A stretch of 64,000 bases of DNA from assembly GCA_963693085.1 (NCBI GenBank), contig OY856409.1:657740591-657804590 (forward strand), read 5' to 3'. Numbering within the stretch: position 1 is the stretch's first letter; every line of letters begins with the position of its first letter. The translations under genes were made by a program, and so were the position numbers. The stretch is from Alisma plantago-aquatica (Eukaryota > Streptophyta > Magnoliopsida > Alismatales > Alismataceae). Below are positions 55,321 to 64,000 of this stretch, piece by piece. The notes beneath the pieces were generated by a model, which was not told where the DNA came from, made no database searches, and saw nothing but the letters and a program-made list of their open reading frames with translations.

Positions 55321-57533
55321 TGGGTTTTATGGCAACAGAGTAGGCATCAGAAACAAAAGTTTACTAGCCATTAGCCAATAATAGGAGATCACATCAACAA
55401 CTATGTAATGGGAAGGATGGTTTTTGCGAGATATAACTGGTTCTGGGGATTGCCCAGTGACAATGCATCACAGCCATGTGCGGTCTTCAATGCCATGTCT
55501 TAGATGGTGTTTTTGCTACTCCTGGTCTTCACCATGGACTCTGGCCTCTACCATGGACTACAACTGATGTGTCCTCCTAAGAGGCAAACATCTCCCACCT
55601 TTGTAGATAGTCCACACAGACCACCTAGAACTCATGTCATTCTAGAAGAACTGGTAGGAAGGAGATGATCCTCCTATTGGTGTACTAGCACCAACCTGCT
55701 CTCCCGAACTCATACTACTTTTCTATAGTTGTCTTTCCCTCATTGTGCCTCCCTAGTCAGGTAGCACTTGCTCGGGCTCTCTCGGTTACGAAAACCAGAG
55801 AAGACAATAACTTTATAGAGTAACTGATGTTTTGAGTTGTGTCTTCTGAGAAGCCCCTAGTACCCCTCTATTCATATTAGAGGGAAGGGTCAGGGTTCCT
55901 AGTATGTTTGGGAGTAGAAGGATCCATAAATTCCATGAATAACTTGCACTGCGGCAGGCAAACCGATCATTTCACAACTGAAACAGTCATTTGGCAAGGT
56001 TAGTCGATCGGTTCACTAGTGAACCAATCGGTTGGGAGTGTGAACTGGTCAGTTCACTAAGTGAATTGGTCGTTTCACTTCCCGGACTTTCCCACAATTG
56101 AATTTCTTTAATCGTTTCCAATTAATTCAAAGATTAATCCTTATTCCAATCAAATTGAACAAGTGAAACGTGGAAGTTTTCCTACGACCTGGAAAATCCC
56201 AATTTCCTCAGTTGGTAGGACTGTGAGCCTCCCGATATACCAAGTGAACTGGTCGGTTGGCTCACACCAGCCAATCGGCTCATAAGGGTGAACCAGTCGG
56301 TTGGCAGCCCTGATATTGCCAATGCAGTCTCCAATCGACATGTCACTCTAACTAGCTAGTTCAACACTTAAACTTGATAGTTTGGAGTCCAGTCAGTCAA
56401 TTATATGTTTAATTGAGTACCTAAACACATTTAGTCTCAATATAAACATCATTCATGGATAATCTCCTCTTCCAGGGGTATCCTTTGTGTGTGACCCTAC
56501 ATGTTCCAATTTACGTTGGCAGTGAATGTTCATAGCAACTTATGACATCACAAGTATAATTTACGTTGGCAATGAATGTTCATAGCAACTTATGACATAA
56601 CAAGTAATGAGAGGAATCTAGTAACTCATCATTGCTACCCAAGTAACTCAAAAAATTGGAGAACAACTTCAGCCTACAATCTGTGATTAGTGTTACCGTG
56701 ATCGTATAGTTCCTTCGAGTCTGACATCCGGATTGAACTCGAGGCATGGAACACCATCCTCTTCAACATTCAATCCATGTTCCTTGACCTAGAGCAGAGT
56801 GTCTGAGATGCATGTGAATTCACATATCATATATTGAATCACATGAGTGTGGCCATACAATTCTCAGTCTCTCTTATCAAGGGGCCTTGGATATCATACT
56901 CCTTATAGGAGGGACAAATCCCATCTCTATCACTCACAGTCTATCCCCATGTGTCAAAGTCACCCAATCATCACCGTTATCACAATCCATATTTCAAGAC
57001 TGTATTTGATGATGTCAAAGTGTACCCAATAACATGTGATGAGTGCAGTGATTTCAGGTCTAAGAACCACTATCACCACTATCACTATGAGAGATGATTG
57101 TGACTACCATTCCATGGTATCTATGTATCACTCTCACGGTGGGTCTGTCTGGTATACTATTCTCTAACATATATCTGTGTGCTTGACTTGATATCATATA
57201 TCATGACTAATGAGACTCTGTCACCAGTCAACACACACTTTAGTCTTATGTATTATTGTTGTCTATTTTGCTTCCACAATAATATCTGACTAGGGACATA
57301 ACCAAGAATGTATGTACTCTTATCATACATATGGTCTCATTGTTCAGGTTCTCAACCTGAAGACATATGTCATCGAGTCACATCATTCTTTAGACATCTA
57401 TCATGTATGTGTCATTATCTCATGAGTGAGACAAACATAATAGACAGAATTATCTATATTATTAATCAAATCAGGTATCTAATGCCACATCACAATCATC
57501 ATATGATTGGCTCTCTGGGCACATACCATACCA
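55321..57533 (-). repeat. Copia-B 5' LTR
   Basis: In element orientation it starts TGGTATGGTATGTGCCC and ends CCATAAAACCCA. The start pairs with TGTATGGTATGCCC of the 3' LTR. TATA-like CTCTATAAAG at 55811-55820 (minus). Quasi-palindromic GGTTCAC/GTGAACC motifs cluster at 55960-56300, upstream of it. The 56520-56600 region carries a short direct duplication (ATTTACGTTGGCAGTGAATGTTCATAGC twice, about 55 bp apart). Confidence 0.8.
55960..56300 (-). promoter_or_regulatory. GGTTCAC/AACCGATCGG motif cluster in Copia-B LTR
   Basis: Contains the perfect 16-bp palindrome GGTTCACTAGTGAACC at 56010-56025, which extends to 26 bp with one mismatch (CGAT...ATCG), followed by GTGAACTGGTCAGTTCAC, AAGTGAATTGGTCG, AAGTGAACTGGTCGGTTGG and GGTGAACCAGTCGGTTGG. 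Upstream of the TATA candidate. Confidence 0.7.
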
Positions 57534-58134
57534 ATAGTAGGAACAAGGGATAATAAGTAATTCTCTCATTTGGTTTTTCCACTTAAAAAAATAAAAGGGA
57601 GAATTAATGTGGCACAATGAGCAATGGGATGGATAATGACTATGGGTAGAGTGACCCCAAACCATGAGTGTATAAAATATATTTCAATTTTTTCTTGAGT
57701 TTTGAATCAATATTTTTTGTATTCTAATAAAGGTGCATATACAACCATATTGTCCTTAAGTTTGTGAAGCACACAAACTTATGTGAGATGTTGTATATAA
57801 AATTTTTATTTGCAAAATAATCATGATATTCTAATAAAGTAGTCATGATATGTCATAGTTTTTAAAAAAGTGTGTGGAGGATGTTTGATAAAATATTCAT
57901 CCTTTTGTTAAATGACAATTGGCCCTTATTTGTTTTTATACATATCTATATCAACATATGAAAGTACAATTTTCATATTGAATTTGGAAAGGCATGTGGC
58001 TATGTTTATAGTGTTAACTGGATTGCGAGTATTGTTTGGGCTTGGGTAATGTTTAAAATCTTATCACATACTGGCCTGTGTAATAGATTTAGATTTTGCA
58101 TAGGTTAGATCGACCCAGGTAACATATTAAAGTA
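57534..58134. other. AT-rich spacer between Copia-B and CACTA
   Basis: No coding or repeat partner seen. It contains a loose inverted pair (ATTCTC...GAGAAT) at about 57560-57605. Confidence 0.5.
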
Positions 58135-58590
58135 CACTATGATCTATAGTGTGAGTCATTTTTGGCATATCTCGTCAGTTATAAATTGACAGTTAAGTGG
58201 GTGATGCTAAAACTCAGAATGTACATCATTTATTCTTTTGGCAAATTAAAACTGACGACATACATATATATCGGTGGTTACACATGATAGCTAAATCGGC
58301 TAAATTACACACATCATGCGGCGAAAATATGGTTCCCCTTGGTAGTTCCTTGTCGATTATTTCAAGTAGAACTGATGTGGTAATGGATAATTTGTTGTCA
58401 GTTTATAAGGAACTGATGAGGTAATACTCGATCTGTAGTCAGTTTCTTATGAAATAATCGATGAGATTTCAGTGAATAAACAGTGAAAGTAAGGGATCTT
58501 TCATTGGTTTCTTTCACCAAACCGACAAATAAGGTTTACGTAGTCGATTTCTTATGAAATAATCGACAATTTGTGTCTATTTTTTATATA
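58135..58590 (-). repeat. CACTA terminus and subterminal repeats
   Basis: CACTA terminus, then repeated 10-30 bp motifs in both orientations: AAACTGACGACA, AAATCGGC, TTGTCGATTATTTCAAGTAG, AACTGATGTGG, TTGTCAGTTTATAAGGAACT, TAGTCAGTTTCTTATGAAAT, TAGTCGATTTCTTATGAAAT and AATCGAYRA. Such arrays bind the TnpA-type protein in characterised En/Spm elements; here that role is inferred. Confidence 0.7.
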
Positions 58591-58997
58591 GCAGGTCTGT
58601 AGACCTACTGTCCGGCTGCTAGCCTTTCTGGAGCCTGCAATTCAGTAGAACTGTAGGCTCTACAAGCATTGTAGCTTAATAACATGCCAACAAGCCTGCA
58701 AGAAGAAACAAATATATATACAAGCTCAATTGATTTAGCTCAACATTCTAACCATTTTTACTTCAATGCACACACATATGTATGAACTCTAAACTCAACG
58801 ATTCAGTTCTCAACCACACGTTCAATTTCATACATATACACAAATACACATCGGGAAGTGGACTCCATAACATTCAATCCTCCTCATGCAGTTCACATTC
58901 AATTCACACACACATATGCATGAACACATATACACATCAACTCCCACAGATTTTAAGTTCACATGTATAATATATAAAACAAAATATTTGACATCAT

Positions 58998-60169
58998 AGT
59001 TTAATACAAATATTAACCAACCATTCCAATTAGCTGACAAGTCCACATACTTGATGAAGTAGTTTGCCCACTCTTTGTGTATCTCCTTCAACCTCTCCAA
59101 CGTATAAGATTTAGTAGTATCCAAAGCATAAAAAGACAATGAGATGTAATTCTATTGGATTTGACTGTTTGTATTATCAAATGATACTATTATGATGTTT
59201 ATGACCCAATACTAATAAAAATACCTTCGCTATACATTTGATATCTTGTAACACGTGTCTGACAATGTTTTTCATGAACAACATCATGTAATATGCAAAT
59301 GCCCAATCATTATCTTATACATGGCATTGTAGATTTATAATTATGTTAATAAATGTAATTAAGCAGAGTTGGTAATATAGATGCATTGGAGTGAGAAGAG
59401 CTACTGATTTCCTTTTTGTATCTACTTTCCCTCTATCCCTATAGAATGATTTCATACCCCTATAAGTTAAATTAACAAATATGTTGCATTATTAAATTGA
59501 CATATGATGTAAACATAAACAAATATGTTGATCATGTAAAAAATATACTTACATGTTAATCACCAATTTCATTGGGTGTCCCTCATTTGGTGTTAGTTTT
59601 ATACCTCAAGGATCAAAGAAATATGCAGTACTGATCTCAAGAACAATCACTAGCTACTGTCAATACTTGTTTTTGAGTGAATAGGCAAGTAAAATTAAAA
59701 TTAAATTCCAAAATAATTTGTATATTCATAAATTAGAAATATAAACAACAAGATCAAAACTTATAGAACATTGAAAGGATATATGATCATGGTCTTATAA
59801 GCACCAAAAATATTCATCGCAGTATTCATATAGTTAGTGACATCGCTCAGATCTCCCTCTACATCGCTGATCATTGATTGCATTAGAAATGCCACATTTG
59901 ATAATCCAAACTTAGTAGCAATTTAATACATATGTTTGAATATATATATGAAATAATCAATTAATATATGAGAAACAACTATAAAATATGTATTTTTCAC
60001 ATATAATAAGGCATTCAGACTCATTGTATCCAAAGTTCTATCAGTGATGTGTCCAACCATTGATAATGAAATAGCTCAAAAAAATTTGTCAATACATGAC
60101 ACTGTCACGATCTATACCTACGACCTCCTCCTAAAGGTCAATCACCATGGTATCTGATGGATATGCATT
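58998..60169 (-). pseudogene. Ulp1-like (C48) cysteine protease relic, catalytic His and Cys lost
   Basis: Several exon-like pieces. 60060-60169: NAYPSDTMVIDL and GIDRDSVMY. 59757-59910: LMQSMISDVEGDLSDVTNYM and NTAMNIFGAYKTMIIYPFNV. 59580-59690: LVIVLEISTAYFFDP, the strand carrying the active-site Asp; just before it the expected H-W reads Tyr-stop (59660-59665). 59240-59340: DWAFAYYMMLFMKNIV, where the family has DWACGYYVM, so the nucleophile Cys is Phe (59297-59299). 58998-59139: SYTLERLKEIHKEWANYF, the C-terminal helix. Ulp1-type proteases cleave SUMO; plant CACTA and Mutator-like elements often carry such domains. Clearly dead as an enzyme. Confidence 0.7.
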
Positions 60170-60177
60170 GTCTAATC

Positions 60178-60666
60178 CAGTGTTTTAAAAAGTGGTATGC
60201 ATTATGTGTTCGGAGAGGTCACCTTGTAGAGTATATGCGGTATGCGGGAGTATATGCGGAAGTATATGCGGTTTTGGATTTTTTTAATTAATTATTATAT
60301 GTATATATAGATATATATTAATCATCAATTACATATTTAATTTGTGCAATTGTGTATCTAAATAGTACAATTACAAGAATAATGGATGCAATTATACAAA
60401 TATGCAATCATCACAACTTAAATAAATACAAACGTGCACTATAATCTAAATTTAAACAAACATAGATGAATGTAAAAGTATAAAAGAAGAAATCAGAATG
60501 TGTCTAACTGAAAATCGGGGTTTAATCGGCCTTGTATGTGGCCGTACAACCGATTATGCGGCCTGGTCTGCTTTTTAGAGGGATTTCCAGTATGCGGTTC
60601 TGTTGGAGGTCCGCACCTTGTATGCGACCTCTTATGTGGCCGCACAGACTGGTTTTTAAAACACTG
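60178..60666. mobile_element. hAT-type MITE, 489 bp, 8-bp TSD
   Basis: Terminal inverted repeats CAGTGTTTTAAAAA (60178-60191) and TTTTTAAAACACTG (60653-60666). Flanks GTCTAATC (60170-60177) and GTCTAACC (60667-60674) are an 8-bp target duplication with one mismatch, typical of hAT. Internal GTATATGCGG units recur near 60230-60275, and GGCCGCA/TATGCGGCC inverted motifs near 60535-60650. No transposase. It interrupts the coding stretch KCKVVNVWLD | NAYPSDTMVI of the CACTA element. Confidence 0.9.
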
Positions 60667-60674
60667 GTCTAACC

Positions 60675-60800
60675 ATACATTCACTACCTTACATTTAGGG
60701 CTTAAGGAGTCAAAGAGCTCATATAGAATAAAATGTAGAGGTGGAGTCTTTGGAACCCTAGGGGGCTTCTTAGTTGTTGTGGTCTGCATGCATGTATTCA
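60675..60800 (-). pseudogene. CACTA ORF2 exon, part split by MITE
   Basis: Minus strand: TTTTKKPPRVPKTPPLHFIL, YELFDSLSPKCKVVNVWLD. It joins across the MITE to NAYPSDTMVI of the Ulp1-like region, so both belong to one former exon. No domain recognised in this N-terminal piece. Confidence 0.6.
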
Positions 60801-61835
60801 CATATTAGCTTCTGATTATAAATAAATTCAATATACATGTGTCACACCTCAACCAATACAACGAGCCATTTAGGCCACCCAGTAAAGTCATCTTCTACCT
60901 CTTCGACTATGGTGGCATCCTGGTGCTATGGGAGTGGTGTTTCTTTCCATGCTAAAACGACATGTATGATAGAGACATGAACATGCCGTTAACCATATCA
61001 GCATGTCATAAAACCTCGACATCTGCCAAGATGTTGTATCATGGAACATCAATGGAAAGATGGCATTTTCCAGCCACCTACAATCTCATGAAACACAATA
61101 TTTAAATTGACACACATATATATTGACTTCAGGGATTACTTCATCACAATGTATGAACACAACACATAAATTGACGTTGTGACGCTCTACAAGATATGTG
61201 AATGCTCATAAGCCTTAAACTACTCCAAGATTGTAGCTATCAATCTTTTCACCTCCTAATGGTCCAATTCCCCTTTCTTGGCAGATTTGTGCTTTTGTTA
61301 GGATGAGCCAAAAAAAGATTTTAGCCCAAACCCAGCTATGGTGGCCCAAATACGTCCGAGATGCTCTTCCATCCTTAGAGGAACCATGAATTCATCATGT
61401 GTGTCTTGAGGGGTGAACTTTCCCTCCTTTCTTTGCTCACCCAGCTCCGACTATTCATCATCAAAACTGACTAATCAGTAAAACTTAATCTAGTGAAGAA
61501 ACATGGACATGCATTGTGAGGTCAAGAAATTTACCATTTTTGCAGCCACCTCCTATTTTGCTTGGATGGGGATTTCTTCAACTTTATTTTTCCTCCCATC
61601 TATCTACTCCAAATAGCAAGGGAACCATCCAGAAGCACTAGAAAACTCAGTAGTAGAAGGAGTAGAAGGAGAAGATCATTGCCCTTGCTCTCTCAATAGG
61701 TGGTGTTTAATATGACCACTAGAACCCAACCGGTGGTTGTGCACATTCTTGTCACACATTTTTTAGCATCATGAGTGCCCTGTTTAATTCAATAAGAATA
61801 TTTTTAACCAATCATAAGAAATCATAAGAGTGTAG
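60801..61835 (-). other. CACTA internal region, weak coding traces
   Basis: Between the Ulp1-like part and the transposase domain. A minus-strand Ser/Thr-rich stretch (SPSTPSTTEFSSASGWFPCY) near 61590-61680 and VEEIPIQAK next to it may be remnants of ORF2. No clear domain. Confidence 0.4.
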
Positions 61836-62072
61836 TTAATTCAATACCTTGAACTCATATGTTTGTCTCTGGTCAAGAAACAACTCCCATTCTTTTTTAT
61901 CAAGATAGGGCCATTGCATAGTGGGGTCCTTATCCTTCTTGGATACATAGATGTAGTCTCTTGTGAGGATTGTCTGCCAATCTCTATGCCTTCTCGTGAC
62001 GAGATGCATACTATTCTTATGATGAGACTTTTCATCAAGCTCATACATACCCTGAAAAGGTTCAACATTCAC
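61836..62072 (-). pseudogene. Plant transposase (Ptta/En/Spm, Transposase_24-like) fragment
   Basis: 78 codons: TRRHRDWQTILTRDYIYVSK, WPYLDKKEWELFLDQRQTYE, FKVLN. The block P-L-K-EW--F---R---EF resembles the conserved part of plant Ptta/En/Spm-family DNA-binding transposase proteins. It sits downstream of DUF4216 in transcription order, as the second gene of CACTA elements usually does. Assignment is by resemblance only. Confidence 0.5.
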
Positions 62073-62710
62073 TACTTACATAAATGTGAAAAGAAAGAAC
62101 TGGAAAAGATTATAAAAATGTAAATGCATATATCTCACCTCTAACTCTTTCCAGATGAGGTCTTTAGTGGCATGATCTAGGCATCTCCAATGCTCAATGA
62201 TGAGAGACACTTTGTCTCGATAAGGATCCCATAGTAGATGTTGAACTCTTTAGTAGTATGTGTGCCTACTTCATTGAATTCAATGGTGCCCTTCTTCCCT
62301 TTACCCCTAGCTGAGGTTTTTTAAATTAAAATTATCCCTCTCCTACATGTAGAATTAGAAACACCATCATCACCCTGATCAAGAGGTTGAGCAGAATCCT
62401 CACTCTTAGGATCCTCAAGCTCAGGATCATTGTTCTCTTAGTGAGACGCCATCTATAAAATCAAAAGTAAACATATAAAAAAGTCAGTTCACATTTTAAA
62501 AATAAATATTTTATAAAATGCAAATGTAACATATGAAAAAGCCAGATCACATATGAAAAAATAAACAGTTTATCTAATAAAAAATATAACATATGAAAAA
62601 TTCAGATCACATATGAAAAAATAAACATATTTAATGCATTTATATACATTAAACTAATATCCCTTCTATGTGATCTTCAATGGTGTAGTCATCAGTGTTA
62701 GATTCAAAAT
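62073..62710 (-). other. CACTA intergenic/intronic region
   Basis: Includes a tandem-like stretch at 62480-62630 where AACATATGAAAAA(G/T)(C/T)CAGATCACATATGAAAAAATAAACA recurs about three times. Otherwise no feature recognised. Confidence 0.6.
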
Positions 62711-63110
62711 TTACACTTGGTAAGCTAGTAGAGAATGGACTAGAGTCGTCATACTTGTCATAGTACTCTTCTTCATCAATAGGATTTGAAATGAACTGTG
62801 TTTTCTCATGAAGAACGGTAGACCAATTTTTTTTGTAGGATCGTTGGTATAGAATACTTGCTTTGCTTGTGATTCCATGATGAATGGTTTGTCTTTCTTG
62901 CTCTTACACTCAAAATCCACTATTATGAAACCAAGTTCATCAAATACAACTCCTTTTTTGTTTTCAACTTGTTTACACCTAAATTATGGAACTCTAACTA
63001 TGTGTTGTCAATTTTCTAGATGTCTTCGATGACAGTGTAATAAGGTATCTTTCCTTCATGTGGACTCTTATCCTTTGCACTAACTAATACAATGAAGATG
63101 CTTGCAGAGT
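62711..63110 (-). pseudogene. CACTA transposase accessory domain, DUF4216-like
   Basis: The frame 62711-62920 begins MDFECKSKKDKPFIMESQAK, then QVFYTNDPTKK. The family has VDF-----DEPFVLASQ-QQVFYVKDP, a good match. Upstream, 62960-63110 gives KDKSPHEGKIPYYTVIEDI and LEFHNLGVNKLKTKKE. Stops and a shift separate the pieces. Found in TNP2-type CACTA proteins; its function is unknown. Confidence 0.7.
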
Positions 63111-63122
63111 GACCCCACTATT

Positions 63123-63965
63123 TTAGACGACACTCTTATCATTTTGACGTTTAGTGTAGTATGAAAATCCAATTATGTGAAACCCTTCGTAAGATGTAAC
63201 ATGTGTCTTTGTCTTATATGCGAGCCATTTCATAGTTTTTGTAACATTATTTGTGTTTTGACATAGTTGATTGAATACTTTCTCTTCAAACCACCTAATA
63301 AATGTTTGATTATGCTCTCTAGCAAGCCACATTGAACTGGGTTGGGGATATTGTCTTGAGCTCATTGGTCTATTTGGTGATATAAATACCCACATCATCA
63401 ATGTTGTGTAAAACATACAAGTGTGCCAGTTCTCACTACTCACAATTGATATCAATTTGTTGTTCTCCCAAGTACCTTTGCTGAAATAAATGTGAGGATT
63501 CACAATATTAATAGGGGTTTTGTTGCAACTCAAAAAGGCATTACAAAAGTCCATAACTTCCCTAGCAACATATCCCTCAGTGATACTCCCTTCAGGCCGA
63601 CAACGGTTCCGAACATCACCTTTAAAAACACTCATGTACTGCTCAAAAGGATACATCCAATAAAAGAAAATTGGACCCAACATTTTCACTTCCCTAGTCA
63701 AATGGACAACCAGATGTACCATGATATCAAAGAACGAAGGGGGAAAATACTACTCAAGTTTCCATAAGATAATGACCACTTCTCTTTACAACTTATATAG
63801 ATTCTCAGAATCAATTACTTTGTTGCATATAGTGCTGAAGAAGAAGAAAAGCCCAATGATTGGAAACCTTACATGTTTAAGAAGGATAGATCAAATAGCC
63901 ACAAGCAATACATGTTGCATTAGAGTGTGACAATCATGATATTTAAGGCCTATCAGCTTCAAATC
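63123..63965 (-). pseudogene. CACTA transposase C-terminal region, DUF4218
   Basis: From the right: LIGLKYHDCHTLMQHVLLVA, then LLKHVRFPIIGLFFFFSTIC, NKVIDSENLYKL, VVIILWKLE, YFPPSFFDIMVHLVVHLTRE, then in the open frame 63123-63722 WMYPFEQYMSVFKGDVRNRC, RPEGSITEGYVAREVMDFCN. This is the DUF4218 block that follows the TNP2 catalytic domain (family: LKSHDCHVLMQ, YFPPSFFDIMVHL, WMYPFERYMK-LK-YVRNR-RPEG-I-E-Y). In-frame stops lie at about 63898, 63802 and 63754. The continuation with YEGFHIIGFSYYTKRQND leads to DUF4216. The TNP2 domain proper is beyond the window. Confidence 0.85.
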
Positions 63966-64000
63966 CTTATTTGATATCAATCTATGGATATTGGTTGAGT

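Larger units (their letters stand above)
43193..57533 (-). mobile_element. Copia-B: Ty1/copia element, decayed, 3' LTR truncated and split
   Basis: 5' LTR 55321-57533, PBS 55304-55316, internal region 50413-55303, 3' LTR 49868-50412 plus 43193-43863. The internal order on the minus strand is gag, zinc knuckle, integrase, RT, RNase H, then a PPT (AAGTGGGAGTCTGTT) next to the 3' LTR start TGTATGGTATG. The 3' LTR lacks about 0.9 kb that corresponds to 55321-56250. The SIRE-like element sits inside the 3' LTR. No TSD can be scored since one end is lost. Confidence 0.85.
58135..64000 (-). mobile_element. CACTA (En/Spm-type) DNA transposon, 3' portion
   Basis: Left terminus CACTATGATCTATAGTG at 58135 preceded by GTA. 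Subterminal repeats follow to about 58590. Minus-strand coding order from the right edge: transposase end/DUF4218, DUF4216, plant transposase (Ptta/En/Spm) domain, then an Ulp1-like protease. The TNP2 catalytic part and the other terminus lie beyond 64000. Stops and shifts throughout; a hAT MITE has inserted into one exon. Probably inactive. Confidence 0.8.

Noticed and set aside
57560..57605. Loose inverted pair ATTCTC...GAGAAT suggesting a small MITE
   Set aside because: The arms are short and imperfect and no target duplication was found.
60493..60808. Long open frames on both strands across 60493-60808
   Set aside because: They run across the MITE boundary and its CG-rich inverted motifs; only the part after 60675 on the minus strand fits CACTA coding sequence.
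1..64000. CRISPR arrays, bacterial operons, rRNA genes, telomere repeats
   Set aside because: None seen; the content is entirely plant transposable elements and spacer DNA.

Overview
The window is plant nuclear DNA from a repeat-dense, gene-poor region, probably pericentromeric or intergenic heterochromatin of a large-genome flowering plant; the species cannot be told from the sequence. The evidence is plant-type LTR retrotransposons (Copia, Athila/Tat, Tekay-type chromovirus, SIRE-type), a CACTA transposon with DUF4216/DUF4218 and Ulp1-like modules, a hAT-type MITE, AT-rich intergenic DNA and no intact host gene. The only trace of a host gene is a processed pseudogene of cytosolic ribosomal protein eS8 (RPS8). 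Names such as Element A, Athila-plus, Athila-minus and Copia-B are mine. No alignments or database searches were run; everything was read by eye.

Layout. 1-1960: 5'-truncated Copia pol remnant (minus). 2998 to about 41950: an old Athila/Tat-like element (Element A, plus) with first LTR 2998-4340, PBS 4343-4360, a gag-protease remnant at 17390-18480 and second LTR starting at 20176. It has been a landing pad. Its leader holds a 5.2-kb solo LTR (4697-9926, TSD ATAGG) and a 3'-truncated Athila element (Athila-plus, 10246 to about 17390). Its second LTR holds an eS8 retrocopy (21293-21472 plus 41080-41752). The 3' UTR of that retrocopy holds a non-autonomous Athila (Athila-minus, 21473-41074, TSD TCTAG), and its gag holds a Tekay-type chromovirus (26619-37925, TSD GTGAT). 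LTR divergence falls with each layer, as nesting requires.

43193-57533 is a Copia element on the minus strand (Copia-B). Its 3' LTR was split by a very young SIRE-like non-autonomous element (43869-49862, TSD ATAAC), whose two 1.4-kb LTRs differ by three substitutions and one G-run length. 58135-64000 is the 3' part of a CACTA transposon (minus) that runs off the window. It carries subterminal repeats, an Ulp1-like protease relic with lost catalytic residues, a hAT MITE inserted in a coding exon, a plant transposase domain, DUF4216 and DUF4218.

How the parts work together. Each retroelement has the usual LTR-PBS-gag-pol-PPT-LTR plan in various states of decay. Athila-minus and the SIRE-like element keep LTRs, PBS, PPT and part of gag but no pol, so they would need enzymes from relatives; Athila-plus is such a relative of Athila-minus. 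The most unusual shared feature is that three unrelated LTR families (Athila, SIRE-like, Copia-B) each carry a cluster of short quasi-palindromic motifs just upstream of the TATA box.
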